DNA from: JBJXGV01 sp046160485
Lineage (GTDB): Bacteria > Orphanbacterota > Orphanbacteria > JBJXGV01
Direction: 5' to 3'
Assembly: GCA_046160485.1 (NCBI GenBank)
Contig: JBJXGV010000012.1
Coordinates: forward strand, 186,001 to 250,000
DNA length: 64,000 bases
Shown: positions 41,287-50,042 of the stretch, in pieces
How the letters are laid out: every line of letters begins with the position of its first letter
Position numbering within the stretch: the stretch's first letter is position 1
Translations under genes and position numbers: made by a program
Notes under the pieces: model-generated
The model's input: only the letters and a program-made list of their open reading frames with translations
Databases searched by the model: none
What the model was told of the DNA's origin: nothing

Positions 41287-42276
41287 CTACGCCTTCCAGC
41301 TCTCGAGCGTCCGCATGTAGTTCGCGCGCTCGATTGCCTTCGGGTTCGGGCACGACCGGAGGCTCATCGAACCCTGAAGCTCGCGCACCGCGACGTACGC
41401 GTGCTCGTCCATCCACTGCACGAGCGACTCGCGCACGCGGGTGAGATGCTCGGGGCCGTTGATGAGAAGCGCGGAGACCATCTGCACGGCGTGCGCGCCC
41501 GCCATGAGTGCCTTGACCGCGTCGAGCGCCGTGTGCGTGCCTCCCGACGACGCGAGCGACGCCCCGATGCGCCCGGAGAGCGCCGCGAGCCACCGCAATC
41601 GCAGCCGGATCTCGCTCGATGTCGACAGCGTGAGACTAGGAACGATTTCCATCGTCTCGGCGTCGATATCCGGCTGGTAGAAGCGATTGAAAAGAACAAG
41701 ACCATCCGCGCCGGCGAGATCGAGACGATGCGCGAGATTCGCAAGCGACGAATAGTACGGCGCGAGTTTGACGGCGACGGGGATCGCAACCGCGGACTTC
41801 ACCTCGCGCAAAGCCTCCACGCAACGCGCCTCGACATCGGCGCCCGTTTCGTGCAAATCCGTCGCGAGAAAATAGATGTTCAGCTCGAGCGCGTCGGCGC
41901 CCGCGTCCGCGATCCGCTTCGCATAGATGGTCCACTCGCCTGGCGAAGCGCCGTTGAGCGAAGCGATCACCGGAACCTCGACCGCCGCCTTCACCCGCCG
42001 AATGTGCTCGAGGTATTCCTCCGGTACCGATCGCGCGAGCGGAGTGCTCGGAAAAAACGAAAGCGATTCGGCGTACGAATCCATGTACGACTCGACGCGC
42101 ATTTGCATGCGGGCGTCGTGGCGAATCTCTTCCTCGAAGAGCGATCGCAGAACGATCGCGGGCGCGCCCGCGTCCTCGAGCCGCCGAACCATGTCGAGGT
42201 CGGCCGAGAGCGGTGAGGCGCCGGGGATCAGCGGATTCTTCAGACGAAATCCGAGATAGCGAGTTGAGATGTCCAC
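41287..42276 (-). CDS. Dihydroorotate dehydrogenase-like flavoprotein paired with NifJ
   Basis: This 329-residue TIM-barrel protein of the DHOD family has LGFRLKNPLIPGASPLS at the N-terminus, ASLNGASPGEWTIYAKRI, ALELNIYF, VAVKLAPYYSSL and SSGGTHTALDAVKALMAGAHAVQM at the phosphate site. It is the branch usually found next to pyruvate:ferredoxin oxidoreductase rather than pyrimidine genes. The GTG at 42276 is three bases after the nifJ TAG, so they are one operon. The base-type catalytic residue of true DHODs is not obvious, and the substrate is unknown. Confidence 0.88.
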   Translation of the reverse strand: MDISTRYLGFRLKNPLIPGASPLSADLDMVRRLEDAGAPAIVLRSLFEEEIRHDARMQMRVESYMDSYAESLSFFPSTPLARSVPEEYLEHIRRVKAAVEVPVIASLNGASPGEWTIYAKRIADAGADALELNIYFLATDLHETGADVEARCVEALREVKSAVAIPVAVKLAPYYSSLANLAHRLDLAGADGLVLFNRFYQPDIDAETMEIVPSLTLSTSSEIRLRLRWLAALSGRIGASLASSGGTHTALDAVKALMAGAHAVQMVSALLINGPEHLTRVRESLVQWMDEHAYVAVRELQGSMSLRSCPNPKAIERANYMRTLESWKA

Positions 42277-42279
42277 CGT

Positions 42280-45200
42280 CTACGCCCCCTTTGCGGTTGG
42301 ATTCGCCGTGCGCGCCGTGGCGAGGCGTTCGTACGCCGCGTAACGCGCCACGTTCTCTTTCTCCGCAGCTGCGAGCAGCGCCTTGAATCGCTCGGGGTTG
42401 GCGCTCGCCAGCATGCGGAAGCGCGTCTCCGACATCGCGAGTTTCTCGAAGCGCACGTTAGGCTCCTTCGAATCGAGCACGAGCGGGTTCTCGCCGGCGG
42501 AGACCCGGCGCGGATCGAACCGGAAGAGCGGCCACGACGCGGTCTCGACGGCGAGTTTCATGTGGTCGAGGCTATCGCCCAGGTCGTAGCCATGCGCGAT
42601 ACACGGGCTCAGCGCGAGAATGAGCGACGCTCCGGGATACGATTCCGCTTCCTCGAACGCCTTCACCGTCTGCGCGTCCTTCGCGCCGAACGCGACCTGC
42701 GCGACGTAGACATCGCCGTAGGCCATCGCCATGAGCGCGAGGTCTTTCTTGCGCAGAGATTTTCCCTCGGCGGCGAACTTCGCGATCGCGCCGAGCGGCG
42801 TCGCCTTCGAAGCCTGACCTCCCGTGTTCGAGTAAACCTCCGTGTTGAGGACCAACACGTTGACGTCGCGACCGAGCGACAAGACGTGATCGAGTCCGCC
42901 GAAGCCGATGTCGTACGCCCAGCCGTCGCCGCCGACGATCCAGACGCTCTTCCTCACGAGGTAGTCCGCAACGGCGGAGAGCCGCCGCGCGTCCGGCGAA
43001 TCGATCGCAGACAGCGTCCGGCGCAGCCGCTCCACGCGCTCTCTCTGGTCGCGAATCCCGGCCTCGCTGCCGAGGTCGGCGGCGACGATTTCACGGACGA
43101 GCGCCTCGCCTACGCGCGGAGCCAGACGCGAGAGAAGCTCCCGCGCCGATTCGCCCGCCTTCTCCACGGCGAGTCTCATCCCGAGACCGAACTCCGCGTT
43201 GTCTTCGAAGAGCGAGTTCGACCACGCGGGCCCGCGGCCGTCGCGATTGACCGTGTACGGCGTCGTCGGAAGATTGCCGCCGTAGATCGACGAACAGCCG
43301 GTCGCATTCGCGATCAGCGCGCGGTCGCCGAAAAGTTGCGTGAGCAGTTTTATGTACGGGGTCTCGCCGCAGCCGGCACACGCGCCCGAGAACTCGAAGA
43401 GCGGCTCTAAGAACTGAACGCCCTTCACGTCGTTCTTCACGCGCGTGCGATCGACCTCCGGGAGCTCGAGGAAGAACGCGAAGTTCTCGCGCTCCGCGTC
43501 GCGCACGGAGAGTTGTTCGCGCATCTCGAGCGCCTTGTGCCGAGGATTCGCGCGGTCCTTCGCGGGGCAAACGCGCACGCACAGCGTGCAGCCCGTGCAG
43601 TCCTCCGGCGCGACCTGAATCGTGTAGCGCATCCCGTCGAACTCGAGGCCCTTGTAGTCCATCGAGCGGAACGACGGCGGCGCCGCCGCAAGGGCGTCGG
43701 CCGCGCTCAGCTTGACGCGGATCGCGGCGTGCGGGCAGACCATCACGCACTTGTTGCACTGGATACAGATCGACGGGTCCCACTCCGGTATTTCGAGCGC
43801 GATGTTGCGCTTCTCCCAGCGCGCGGTCGCCGTCGGCCATGTGCCGTCGGGCGGAAACGCACTCACCGGCAGAAGGTCGCCCTTTCCGGCGAGCAGCACC
43901 GCGGTGATGTTTTTCACGAAGTCGGGAGCGCCGTCGGGAACAGGCGCCGCTCGACGCTGCGCCGCGGTGACGGACGCGGGCGCCGGAACGCGGTGAAGAT
44001 TCGCGAGCGTCTTGTCGACCGCATCGAAGTTGAGCTGCACGATGTCGTCGCCCTTGCCGTGGTACGCCTTCGCGATCGAGTCCTTGATCCTCGCGATCGC
44101 CTCGTCGCGTTCGAGTACGCCCGATATCGCGAAGAAACACGTCTGCATGATCGTGTTGATGCGCCGCCCGAGCCGCGCGTCGCGCGCGACCGCGTACGCA
44201 TCGATCGCATACACCTGGAGCTGTTTCGCGAGAATCGTCTCCTGAACTTCAGCGGGCAGATGCGTCCAGACATCTTCCGGCGCGTACGGCGAGTTGATCA
44301 GGAACACGGCCCCCTGCGTCGCGTACTCGAGGATGTCGTACTTCTCGAGGAAGCCCCACTGGTGGCACGCGATGAAATTGGCGCGGCGAATCAGATACGT
44401 CGAGCGGATGGGGCGCGGTCCGAAGCGCAGATGCGAAATCGTGACGGCGCCCGACTTTTTCGAGTCGTAGACAAAGTAGCCCTGCGCGTAGCGGCTCGGG
44501 CTCTCGCCGATGATCTTGATCGAGTTCTTGTTCGCGCCGACAGTGCCGTCCGAGCCGAGGCCGAAGAAGACGCCGCGGAATACGTCGTCGGGCTCCGCGT
44601 CCGCGTCGATGTCGAACGCGAGAGAACTCCCGCAGACGTCGTCGACGATACCGATCGTGAAACCGCGCTTCGGAGACACTTCGGAAAGCTCCTCGTAGAC
44701 CGCGGCGACCATCCCGGCGTTGAACTCTTTCGACGAGAGCCCGTAGCGGCCGCCGACGACGAGTGGCTCCATGGAGGCGCCGGCGGTGTCGCGGCCGTGC
44801 ATGCGCGCTTCGGCGATCGCGGTCACGACGTCCATGTAGAGCGGCTCGCCGATGGCGCCCGGCTCCTTAGCGCGGTCGAGCACCGCGATTCGTTTCGCGG
44901 TTCGAGGAAGCGCGGCGATGAAAGCCTCGCACGCGAACGGTCGGAACAGACGCACCTTCAAAAGGCCGATCCGCTCCCCTACGGCGGCGCGCCGTTCGAC
45001 GAACTCGTGCACCGCCTCGGCACCGGAACCCATGATGACGACGACGCGCTCCGCCTCGGGGTGCCCGACGTAGTCGAAGAGTTTGTAACGGCGGCCCGTC
45101 AGCGTCGCGAAGCGCTCCATCTCTTCGACGACGATCGCGGCGCACGCGTCGTAGTACGGGCTCGCGGCCTCGCGCGCTTGGAAAAACGTATCCGGGTTCT

Positions 45201-45861
45201 GCGCGGTGCCGCGCAACACCGGACGATCGGGCGTCAACGCGCGATCGCGGTGCGCGCCGACCGCGGACTCGTCGATCATCGAGCGCAACGCGTCGTCGTT
45301 GAGCCACTCGATCTTCGCCATCTCGTGCGACGTACGGAATCCGTCGAAGAAATGTAGAAAAGGAATGCGCGCGCGAAGCGTCGCGGCGTGCGCCACCGCG
45401 GCGAAGTCGTGCGCCTCTTGAACGGAACTTGCCGCCAGCATCGCGAAGCCCGTCTGCCTGCACGCGTACACGTCCGAGTGGTCGCCGAAGATCGACAGCG
45501 CGTGCGTCGCGAGCGAGCGCGCGGCCACGTGAATCACCGCGGGCTTCAACTCCCCCGCGATCTTGTACATGTTGGGAATCATGAGGAGCAGGCCCTGCGA
45601 GGCCGTGAACGTCGTCGTGAGCGCGCCGCCGTCGAGCGCACCGTGCACCGCTCCCGCGGCCCCGCCCTCCGATTGCATCTCCATCACGGTGGGAACGGTG
45701 CCCCACAGGTTCTTCTTACCGGCGGCCGACCATTCATCCGCCAGTTCCCCCATCGCCGAGGAGGGCGTGATCGGGTAGATCGCGATCACCTCGTTGATTC
45801 GATAGGCGACGGAGGCCGCTGCCTCGTTGCCGTCGACGACCACCATCTTTGTCGCTTCCAC
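42280..45861 (-). CDS. nifJ: Pyruvate:ferredoxin (flavodoxin) oxidoreductase
   Basis: This 1193-residue single-chain enzyme has all domains in order. The N-terminal domain has ITPSSAMGELADEW and PTVMEMQSEGGAAGAVHGAL. Then follow domain III, two [4Fe-4S] ferredoxin motifs (CIQCNKCVMVCPHAAI and CTGCTLCVRVCPAKD), and the TPP domain with CAGCGETPYIKLLTQLFGDR and GGDGWAYDIGFGGLDHVL. It oxidises pyruvate to acetyl-CoA and reduces ferredoxin in anaerobic metabolism. The GTG at 45861 has GGAGG seven bases upstream. A sigma54 promoter lies 33 bases before the start. Oxygen sensitivity of the enzyme fits control by an O2-linked system. Confidence 0.97.
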   Translation of the reverse strand: MEATKMVVVDGNEAAASVAYRINEVIAIYPITPSSAMGELADEWSAAGKKNLWGTVPTVMEMQSEGGAAGAVHGALDGGALTTTFTASQGLLLMIPNMYKIAGELKPAVIHVAARSLATHALSIFGDHSDVYACRQTGFAMLAASSVQEAHDFAAVAHAATLRARIPFLHFFDGFRTSHEMAKIEWLNDDALRSMIDESAVGAHRDRALTPDRPVLRGTAQNPDTFFQAREAASPYYDACAAIVVEEMERFATLTGRRYKLFDYVGHPEAERVVVIMGSGAEAVHEFVERRAAVGERIGLLKVRLFRPFACEAFIAALPRTAKRIAVLDRAKEPGAIGEPLYMDVVTAIAEARMHGRDTAGASMEPLVVGGRYGLSSKEFNAGMVAAVYEELSEVSPKRGFTIGIVDDVCGSSLAFDIDADAEPDDVFRGVFFGLGSDGTVGANKNSIKIIGESPSRYAQGYFVYDSKKSGAVTISHLRFGPRPIRSTYLIRRANFIACHQWGFLEKYDILEYATQGAVFLINSPYAPEDVWTHLPAEVQETILAKQLQVYAIDAYAVARDARLGRRINTIMQTCFFAISGVLERDEAIARIKDSIAKAYHGKGDDIVQLNFDAVDKTLANLHRVPAPASVTAAQRRAAPVPDGAPDFVKNITAVLLAGKGDLLPVSAFPPDGTWPTATARWEKRNIALEIPEWDPSICIQCNKCVMVCPHAAIRVKLSAADALAAAPPSFRSMDYKGLEFDGMRYTIQVAPEDCTGCTLCVRVCPAKDRANPRHKALEMREQLSVRDAERENFAFFLELPEVDRTRVKNDVKGVQFLEPLFEFSGACAGCGETPYIKLLTQLFGDRALIANATGCSSIYGGNLPTTPYTVNRDGRGPAWSNSLFEDNAEFGLGMRLAVEKAGESARELLSRLAPRVGEALVREIVAADLGSEAGIRDQRERVERLRRTLSAIDSPDARRLSAVADYLVRKSVWIVGGDGWAYDIGFGGLDHVLSLGRDVNVLVLNTEVYSNTGGQASKATPLGAIAKFAAEGKSLRKKDLALMAMAYGDVYVAQVAFGAKDAQTVKAFEEAESYPGASLILALSPCIAHGYDLGDSLDHMKLAVETASWPLFRFDPRRVSAGENPLVLDSKEPNVRFEKLAMSETRFRMLASANPERFKALLAAAEKENVARYAAYERLATARTANPTAKGA

Positions 45862-45904
45862 GCGCGATCCTCCCCCGACCCGCGATTGGGTCTACCGTCG
45901 GATA

Positions 45905-45920
45905 CGCAAGCGATGTGCCT
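45905..45920 (-). promoter_or_regulatory. Sigma54 promoter of nifJ
   Basis: On the minus strand AGGCACATCGCTTGCG matches the -24/-12 consensus in GGCAC and TTGC with ten bases between GG (45919-45918) and GC (45907-45906). The predicted start near 45894 gives a 33-base leader including the nifJ ribosome site. It shares GGCACAT and TTGC with the promoter at 23764-23779. Confidence 0.65.
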
Positions 45921-45971
45921 CGCTAGTGTTCACGCAAACCCGAGCCTCCGCGCGACTGGGCGCGGATGCGG

Positions 45972-46078
45972 TGCCATTCTGTCGGCGCCGCGCGTCGCGG
46001 GTCGCCAATCTGTCTCCGAGCGCGATCGCCGCGCGCGCCCTTCCGCGCAACCTACGAAACCGCAACGGCACTGTGTCG
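45972..46078. promoter_or_regulatory. Three activator-site candidates between nifJ and the radical SAM gene
   Basis: On the minus strand CGACAGAATGGCA (45984-45972), AGACAGATTGGCG (46015-46003) and CGACACAGTGCCG (46078-46066) match the motif seen at 23875 and 36806 in 9-11 of 13 positions. Their centres are 31 and 63 bases apart, near three and six helical turns. They sit between the two divergent -24/-12 promoters. Confidence 0.45.
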
Positions 46079-46085
46079 AACGCGG

Positions 46086-46101
46086 CTGGTACGCGTCTTG
46101 C
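46086..46101 (+). promoter_or_regulatory. Sigma54 promoter of the radical SAM gene
   Basis: TGGTACGCGTCTTGC at 46087-46101 matches TGGCACGnnnnTTGC with a single mismatch, the best -24/-12 match in the window. The predicted start is near 46113, only two bases before the ATG at 46115, implying a leaderless transcript or a later start codon. Confidence 0.5.
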
Positions 46102-46114
46102 CCAACGCTCGGGA

Positions 46115-47392
46115 ATGCGACCGACACCAGATATCAATCCCGCGTACCTGAAGCTCGACCTGTATTGCAAAGGCATTCGGCTCGACGACTCGTGTTTCAT
46201 CGAGCAAGCAGGAGGGCGCAAGATCCTGCGAACGCGTGCAGGACTCGGCAGCGGCCTCGAGGCCATTCTCCCGGGGGGTTTGTGGACGAACATCCCCGTG
46301 ACCGAGAAGTTCGCGGCGAACTCGCCGTATGTTCTCCGCCAGGCCGAGAGCCGATTCCTCCTCTTCCGCGACGGCGTCTTCATCGACGAGATCCAGCTCG
46401 CGCCGCGCCCCGAGTGGTACACGAAGAAGACCTCGAGCGGAAAGTCGATGACGCGCGTCGGTTCTCTGCAGGGCACATACCTCGGAATCTACCCGTCGAA
46501 GGTTTGTGAGTACTGGACGGAGAAACCCGAGAAGACCAACTGCAAGTTCTGTTCGGTAGGTCTAAACCTCGGCTACGACGATGCGGATGAAAAGTCGGTT
46601 CAGGAAGTGATGGAGGTCGTGCACGCCGCGCAATCCGAATCGGACATCACGTACGTCGACTTCAACACGGGGCACTACACCGGCGAAACGTACCTCGACA
46701 TCCTCGAGCCCTACATTCGCCGCGTGAAGGAAGAGACCGGGCTGCTCGTGGGGATTCAAACGCCGCCGCACGCCGATCTCTCGCGCTACGACCGGCTCAA
46801 GGAGATGGGCGTCAACCGCGTATCGTTCTGCTTCGAGATCTTCGATCCCGAGCGATTCATCGAAGTCTGCCCAGGGAAGCACCGCGAGTATGGACTCGAG
46901 CGTTATCTCAAGGCCGTCGAGTACTGTGCGTCGCTCGGGAAAGGAACGAATCCGCTCGACAGCCCTTGGGTGACGAACGGCGAGATCATCGCTGGGCTCG
47001 AACCGCCCGAGTCGTCGATTCGCGCGATCGACTGGATCACGAGCGTCGGCGCGATTCCAACGGTCTGCGTCTTTCGTCCGCTTCACGGAACGGACTACCA
47101 CGACGTCGCCCCGCCGGAGACGGACGAACTCGTGCCGGTGTTCCGTCGGCTCTACGACGCCTGTATGGAGAAGGGGCTCCCCATCGGTCTCGCGCCGAAC
47201 GTCCACGTGAGTCTAGTTTTGCTTCCGGAGGAATGCCGTTCGCTTTCGGAGAACGCGGGGCGGTTCTTCCTGCGCGAGAAGGTCAATGCGGCGAAGGCGT
47301 GGGCATTCTCGCGTGTCTTTCGCGGGCGGGTGCGGCGTGCCGTCGAGCGGCATGCTCGGTCGGCCAACGGTGCTGCGAGCCATGCAGCGTGA
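46115..47392 (+). CDS. Radical SAM protein with atypical CX11CX2C cluster motif
   Basis: This 425-residue protein has a radical SAM barrel after an N-terminal domain of about 125 residues. The cluster motif is C131, C143, C146 (SKVCEYWTEKPEK, then NCKFCSVGLNLGY), a CX11CX2C spacing in place of CX3CX2C. The barrel goes on with ITYVDFNTGHYTGETYL, LVGIQTPPHADLSRYDRL and VNRVSFCFEIFDPERF, which are normal radical SAM strands. No C-terminal SPASM cysteines are seen. It overlaps the hemerythrin gene by 11 bases and is divergent from nifJ under a shared control region. The product is unknown. ATG 46115 is chosen by fit; earlier in-frame GTG 46073 lies upstream of the promoter. Confidence 0.78.
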   Translation: MRPTPDINPAYLKLDLYCKGIRLDDSCFIEQAGGRKILRTRAGLGSGLEAILPGGLWTNIPVTEKFAANSPYVLRQAESRFLLFRDGVFIDEIQLAPRPEWYTKKTSSGKSMTRVGSLQGTYLGIYPSKVCEYWTEKPEKTNCKFCSVGLNLGYDDADEKSVQEVMEVVHAAQSESDITYVDFNTGHYTGETYLDILEPYIRRVKEETGLLVGIQTPPHADLSRYDRLKEMGVNRVSFCFEIFDPERFIEVCPGKHREYGLERYLKAVEYCASLGKGTNPLDSPWVTNGEIIAGLEPPESSIRAIDWITSVGAIPTVCVFRPLHGTDYHDVAPPETDELVPVFRRLYDACMEKGLPIGLAPNVHVSLVLLPEECRSLSENAGRFFLREKVNAAKAWAFSRVFRGRVRRAVERHARSANGAASHAA

Positions 47393-47972
47393 AGCCCGAG
47401 TGAGTCACACCGATCCGATCGAAACGCTCGTCGCCGAGCACGAGGTGATCTCGAGCGTGCTCGATGCGGTCGACGCCACGCTTCGGCGCGAGCTCTCGGA
47501 AGCGCGGCACTTCGATCACGACACATACCGACGAGCGTTCGAATTCTTCGCGGAGTTCGCCGACCGTTGGCATCACGCGAAGGAGGAGGAGATCCTCTTC
47601 CCGGAGTTGGAGCACCTCGGAATCGCGGCGGAGGGCGGGCCGATCGGCTGCATGCTGCGCGAACACGACGAAGGCCGGGCATTCGTCAGAGCCGTGCGCG
47701 AGGCGCTAAAAGCGTACGAGCCGGGTGACGCGGCCGTCGAGTCGATGGTGCGCGGGACCGCGGCGCGCTACGTAGAACTTCTGCGAGCGCACATTTACAA
47801 GGAAAACGAGGCCCTCTTCGTGATGGCCGACCGCGTGCTCTCCGATAGCGCGCGCGACGAAATGCGGCGTCGATTCGTCGATGCGGAACTCGCATCCGGC
47901 GGCGACACCGAACGCCGCCGCTTCGTCGAGATCGCGGCGGATCTTGCGCGCGCGGCGCGCGCGCGCGCCTAG
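47382..47972 (+). CDS. Hemerythrin-like HHE-domain protein
   Basis: This protein of up to 196 residues has a four-helix hemerythrin-type domain with the metal ligands laid out as LVAEHEVISSVLDAV, RWHHAKEEEILFPEL, LREHDEGRAFV and RAHIYKENEALFVMAD. The His and His-x3-Glu pairs can hold a di-iron centre that binds O2 or NO, or stores iron. The start could be ATG 47382 or GTG 47400. It overlaps the end of the radical SAM gene, so the two are co-transcribed. In this setting a role in O2/NO protection is reasonable. Confidence 0.85.
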   Translation: MQREARVSHTDPIETLVAEHEVISSVLDAVDATLRRELSEARHFDHDTYRRAFEFFAEFADRWHHAKEEEILFPELEHLGIAAEGGPIGCMLREHDEGRAFVRAVREALKAYEPGDAAVESMVRGTAARYVELLRAHIYKENEALFVMADRVLSDSARDEMRRRFVDAELASGGDTERRRFVEIAADLARAARARA

Positions 47973-47993
47973 CCTTCGCAGGCCGCTCGCCGC

Positions 47994-48452
47994 CTAAGCG
48001 CTCTCCGACGATCTCGCAAGGCGCGCCAGCACGTCTTGAACCAGCTTCACCGGAACGCGAACGTTTACGCTCTCGTCGTTCGTCTCGGCCTCGACGACGA
48101 GTTCGCCGCCGATCTTGCGAATCCGCACGTTTTCATCGCGACCCGACACTTCGACGAGGACGCAGTCGGGCGCACGCGCGATAGCACGGCACGCGGCACG
48201 CACGACCGGAAGCTGCCCTTGAAAATTGTGCTCCGCGTGCCGGAAAACCTTGTCCGGCGCGAAGAAGATAGCGGCGGAGGCGACGCTGGCGGGGAGGGAT
48301 ATCGAGATGTCATCGCCCCCCGAACCGTGCTCCTTCACACTCACCGTGATCGCTCCCATCGAGCAGATTTTGAGCGCGAAGCCGGTGACGAGGAGCGCGC
48401 AGAAAAACAGAACCGAGAGAAAGACCGCGAAGGAAATCTCGCTCCGGGTCAC
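47994..48452 (-). CDS. Small membrane-anchored protein, paralogue of the upstream gene
   Basis: An N-terminal membrane helix (EISFAVFLSVLFFCALLVTGFAL) is followed by two beta-rich blocks: ITVSVKEHGSGGDDISISLP and, near the end, NVRVPVKLVQDVLARL. The middle RDENVRIRKIGGELVVEAETND closely matches the upstream protein. It is 152 residues. The GTG at 48452 overlaps the previous stop as GTGA. The strand-Pro-x-x-Leu-Val pattern recalls SHOCT-like/YvlB modules, but I do not assign a family. Function unknown. Confidence 0.7.
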   Translation of the reverse strand: MTRSEISFAVFLSVLFFCALLVTGFALKICSMGAITVSVKEHGSGGDDISISLPASVASAAIFFAPDKVFRHAEHNFQGQLPVVRAACRAIARAPDCVLVEVSGRDENVRIRKIGGELVVEAETNDESVNVRVPVKLVQDVLARLARSSESA

Positions 48453-49087
48453 TGCTGCTGCCCTCTCTCACGCCCGGCAGGCGAGGAGTCGACCCATACG
48501 CGCACGGTTCCATCGCCTTCGGACACGGCGACCAACTCCGTTTCACCGTGTTCGGCGAGTGCGCGAATCGCAGCCATGAGGTCGAGCTCGTCGGTGCCGC
48601 TCGATAGCAGCGCTTCGACGACGTCCATCGGGATACGCGCTTCGACGTGCTCCGCGTGTTTCTTTCGATCCGCGCCGGCGGATTCGCCGGACTCGTCGTC
48701 CTCACTGGAATGGCGGTCGTTCGAGTCGACATTGACAAGAAGGTAACCGCCCTCTTTCGCAACGCGGACGTTTTCGTCGGAACCGGCGATCGTGACGAAC
48801 TCGCCGTCCGGCGCGGTGCTAAGCGCCTTATGCACGGCCCGCAGTTCGGCCGCAGTCAGGTCGTGGCCCGAGAGGCGTAGTTTGCCGCCGTAGATCTCGT
48901 CGTGATCGATGAGCGGCACAAGCGCCTCGACGAGCGACAACGGAACGTTGACGCTGACTTTTTCTCCGTTGGCGGACAACTCATCCACCCGAACATGAAG
49001 CCACTTCCCGTCGTCGTCCGCCAACACGTTCGCGGAGAACGCGACGGTGATGGCAAGTGCGATCGCCAAACATGCGGTTCTCTTCAC
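48449..49087 (-). CDS. Exported protein with repeated NVPLSLVEAL-type modules
   Basis: A signal peptide (CLAIALAITVAFSANVLA) is followed by the block VRVDELSANGEKVSVNVPLS, then SDENVRVAKEGGYLLVNVDS, an acidic linker, a second block VEARIPMDVVEALLSSG, and VWVDSSPAG. The repeated module is the one seen in the downstream gene. It is 212 residues. The GTG at 49087 is set by GGAGG nine bases upstream; a longer frame to 49240 has no signal. The two genes overlap by four bases and probably act together in the envelope. Family not recognised. Confidence 0.72.
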   Translation of the reverse strand: MKRTACLAIALAITVAFSANVLADDDGKWLHVRVDELSANGEKVSVNVPLSLVEALVPLIDHDEIYGGKLRLSGHDLTAAELRAVHKALSTAPDGEFVTIAGSDENVRVAKEGGYLLVNVDSNDRHSSEDDESGESAGADRKKHAEHVEARIPMDVVEALLSSGTDELDLMAAIRALAEHGETELVAVSEGDGTVRVWVDSSPAGRERGQQQ

Positions 49088-49238
49088 TCTTGAAGTCCTC
49101 CCCTGGATCGATCGGTCTTGGATGTGGCTCGCCCGCGGATTCGGCGCGCCATGTCCGGTAAGACGGGGCGCACGGCGCGCCTGTTTCAACTTTTTCCGGG
49201 CTCCCCGACCCGCCACGGCCCTGTGATAGTCTCCGGCC

Positions 49239-49874
49239 ATGCGCGTCAGCGAAATCTTCCATTCGATTCAGGGCGAGTCGACGCACACCGGCCGGCCGTG
49301 CGTCTTCGTCCGCCTGACGGCGTGCGACCTGCGATGCCGCTGGTGCGACACCGAGTACGCGTTTACGGGCGGCGAGGAACTCACGATCGACATCGTCGTC
49401 GACCGCGTCGTCGCGTATGGCTGTGGCCTTGTCGAGCTGACGGGTGGCGAGCCGCTCTTGCAGAAGGAAGCACCCGAACTCTGCCGCAGGCTTCTCGAAC
49501 GCGGCCTCGAGGTCCTCATCGAAACCGGCGGGCACCGCGACATCTCCGCGCTGCCCGAGCGTGTGAAGGTCATCCTCGACGTGAAATGCCCCGGGAGCGG
49601 CGAAGACGCGGCCAACGACTGGGCGAACATCGACCGGCTCCGGCCGGGCGGCGAAATCAAATTCGTGATCGCGGATCGCGCCGACTACGAGTGGGCGCGC
49701 CAGGCCGTTCAGACTCGCGGGCTTGCCCTACGATTCCCCGTGATCTTCTCGCCGGTATTCGGCGAACTCGCGTACGAAACGCTGGCCGCCTGGATTCTCG
49801 AAGACCGCCTCGCGGTCCGATTTGGGGCCCAACTCCACAAGCACATCTGGGATCCGGCACGGCGCGGAGTCTAG
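49239..49874 (+). CDS. queE: 7-carboxy-7-deazaguanine synthase QueE
   Basis: This 211-residue radical SAM protein has the short-family pattern: EIFHSIQGESTHTGRPCVFVRL, the cluster cysteines C29, C33, C36 in TACDLRCRWCDTEY, the SAM-binding LVELTGGEPLLQ and the C-terminal HIWDP. It makes 7-carboxy-7-deazaguanine from 6-carboxy-tetrahydropterin for queuosine and related 7-deazaguanines. No other queuosine gene is in the window. ATG 49239 begins the family-typical MRVSEIF. Confidence 0.95.
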   Translation: MRVSEIFHSIQGESTHTGRPCVFVRLTACDLRCRWCDTEYAFTGGEELTIDIVVDRVVAYGCGLVELTGGEPLLQKEAPELCRRLLERGLEVLIETGGHRDISALPERVKVILDVKCPGSGEDAANDWANIDRLRPGGEIKFVIADRADYEWARQAVQTRGLALRFPVIFSPVFGELAYETLAAWILEDRLAVRFGAQLHKHIWDPARRGV

Positions 49875-50042
49875 CCGGCGCGATCCGCAAACCGCGTGAA
49901 ACTTCCGCGACCGCAGCCCGTATTGGGGCCTGTGCCGCGAAACCGCGGAGCCGTTCCACCCGTCGTAACCACCGCAACGCGAATTCGTCCGTAAGCCCGC
50001 CATCCTAGGATCGGCGCGCGCCACCAGCCATAGGAGCCCTTG

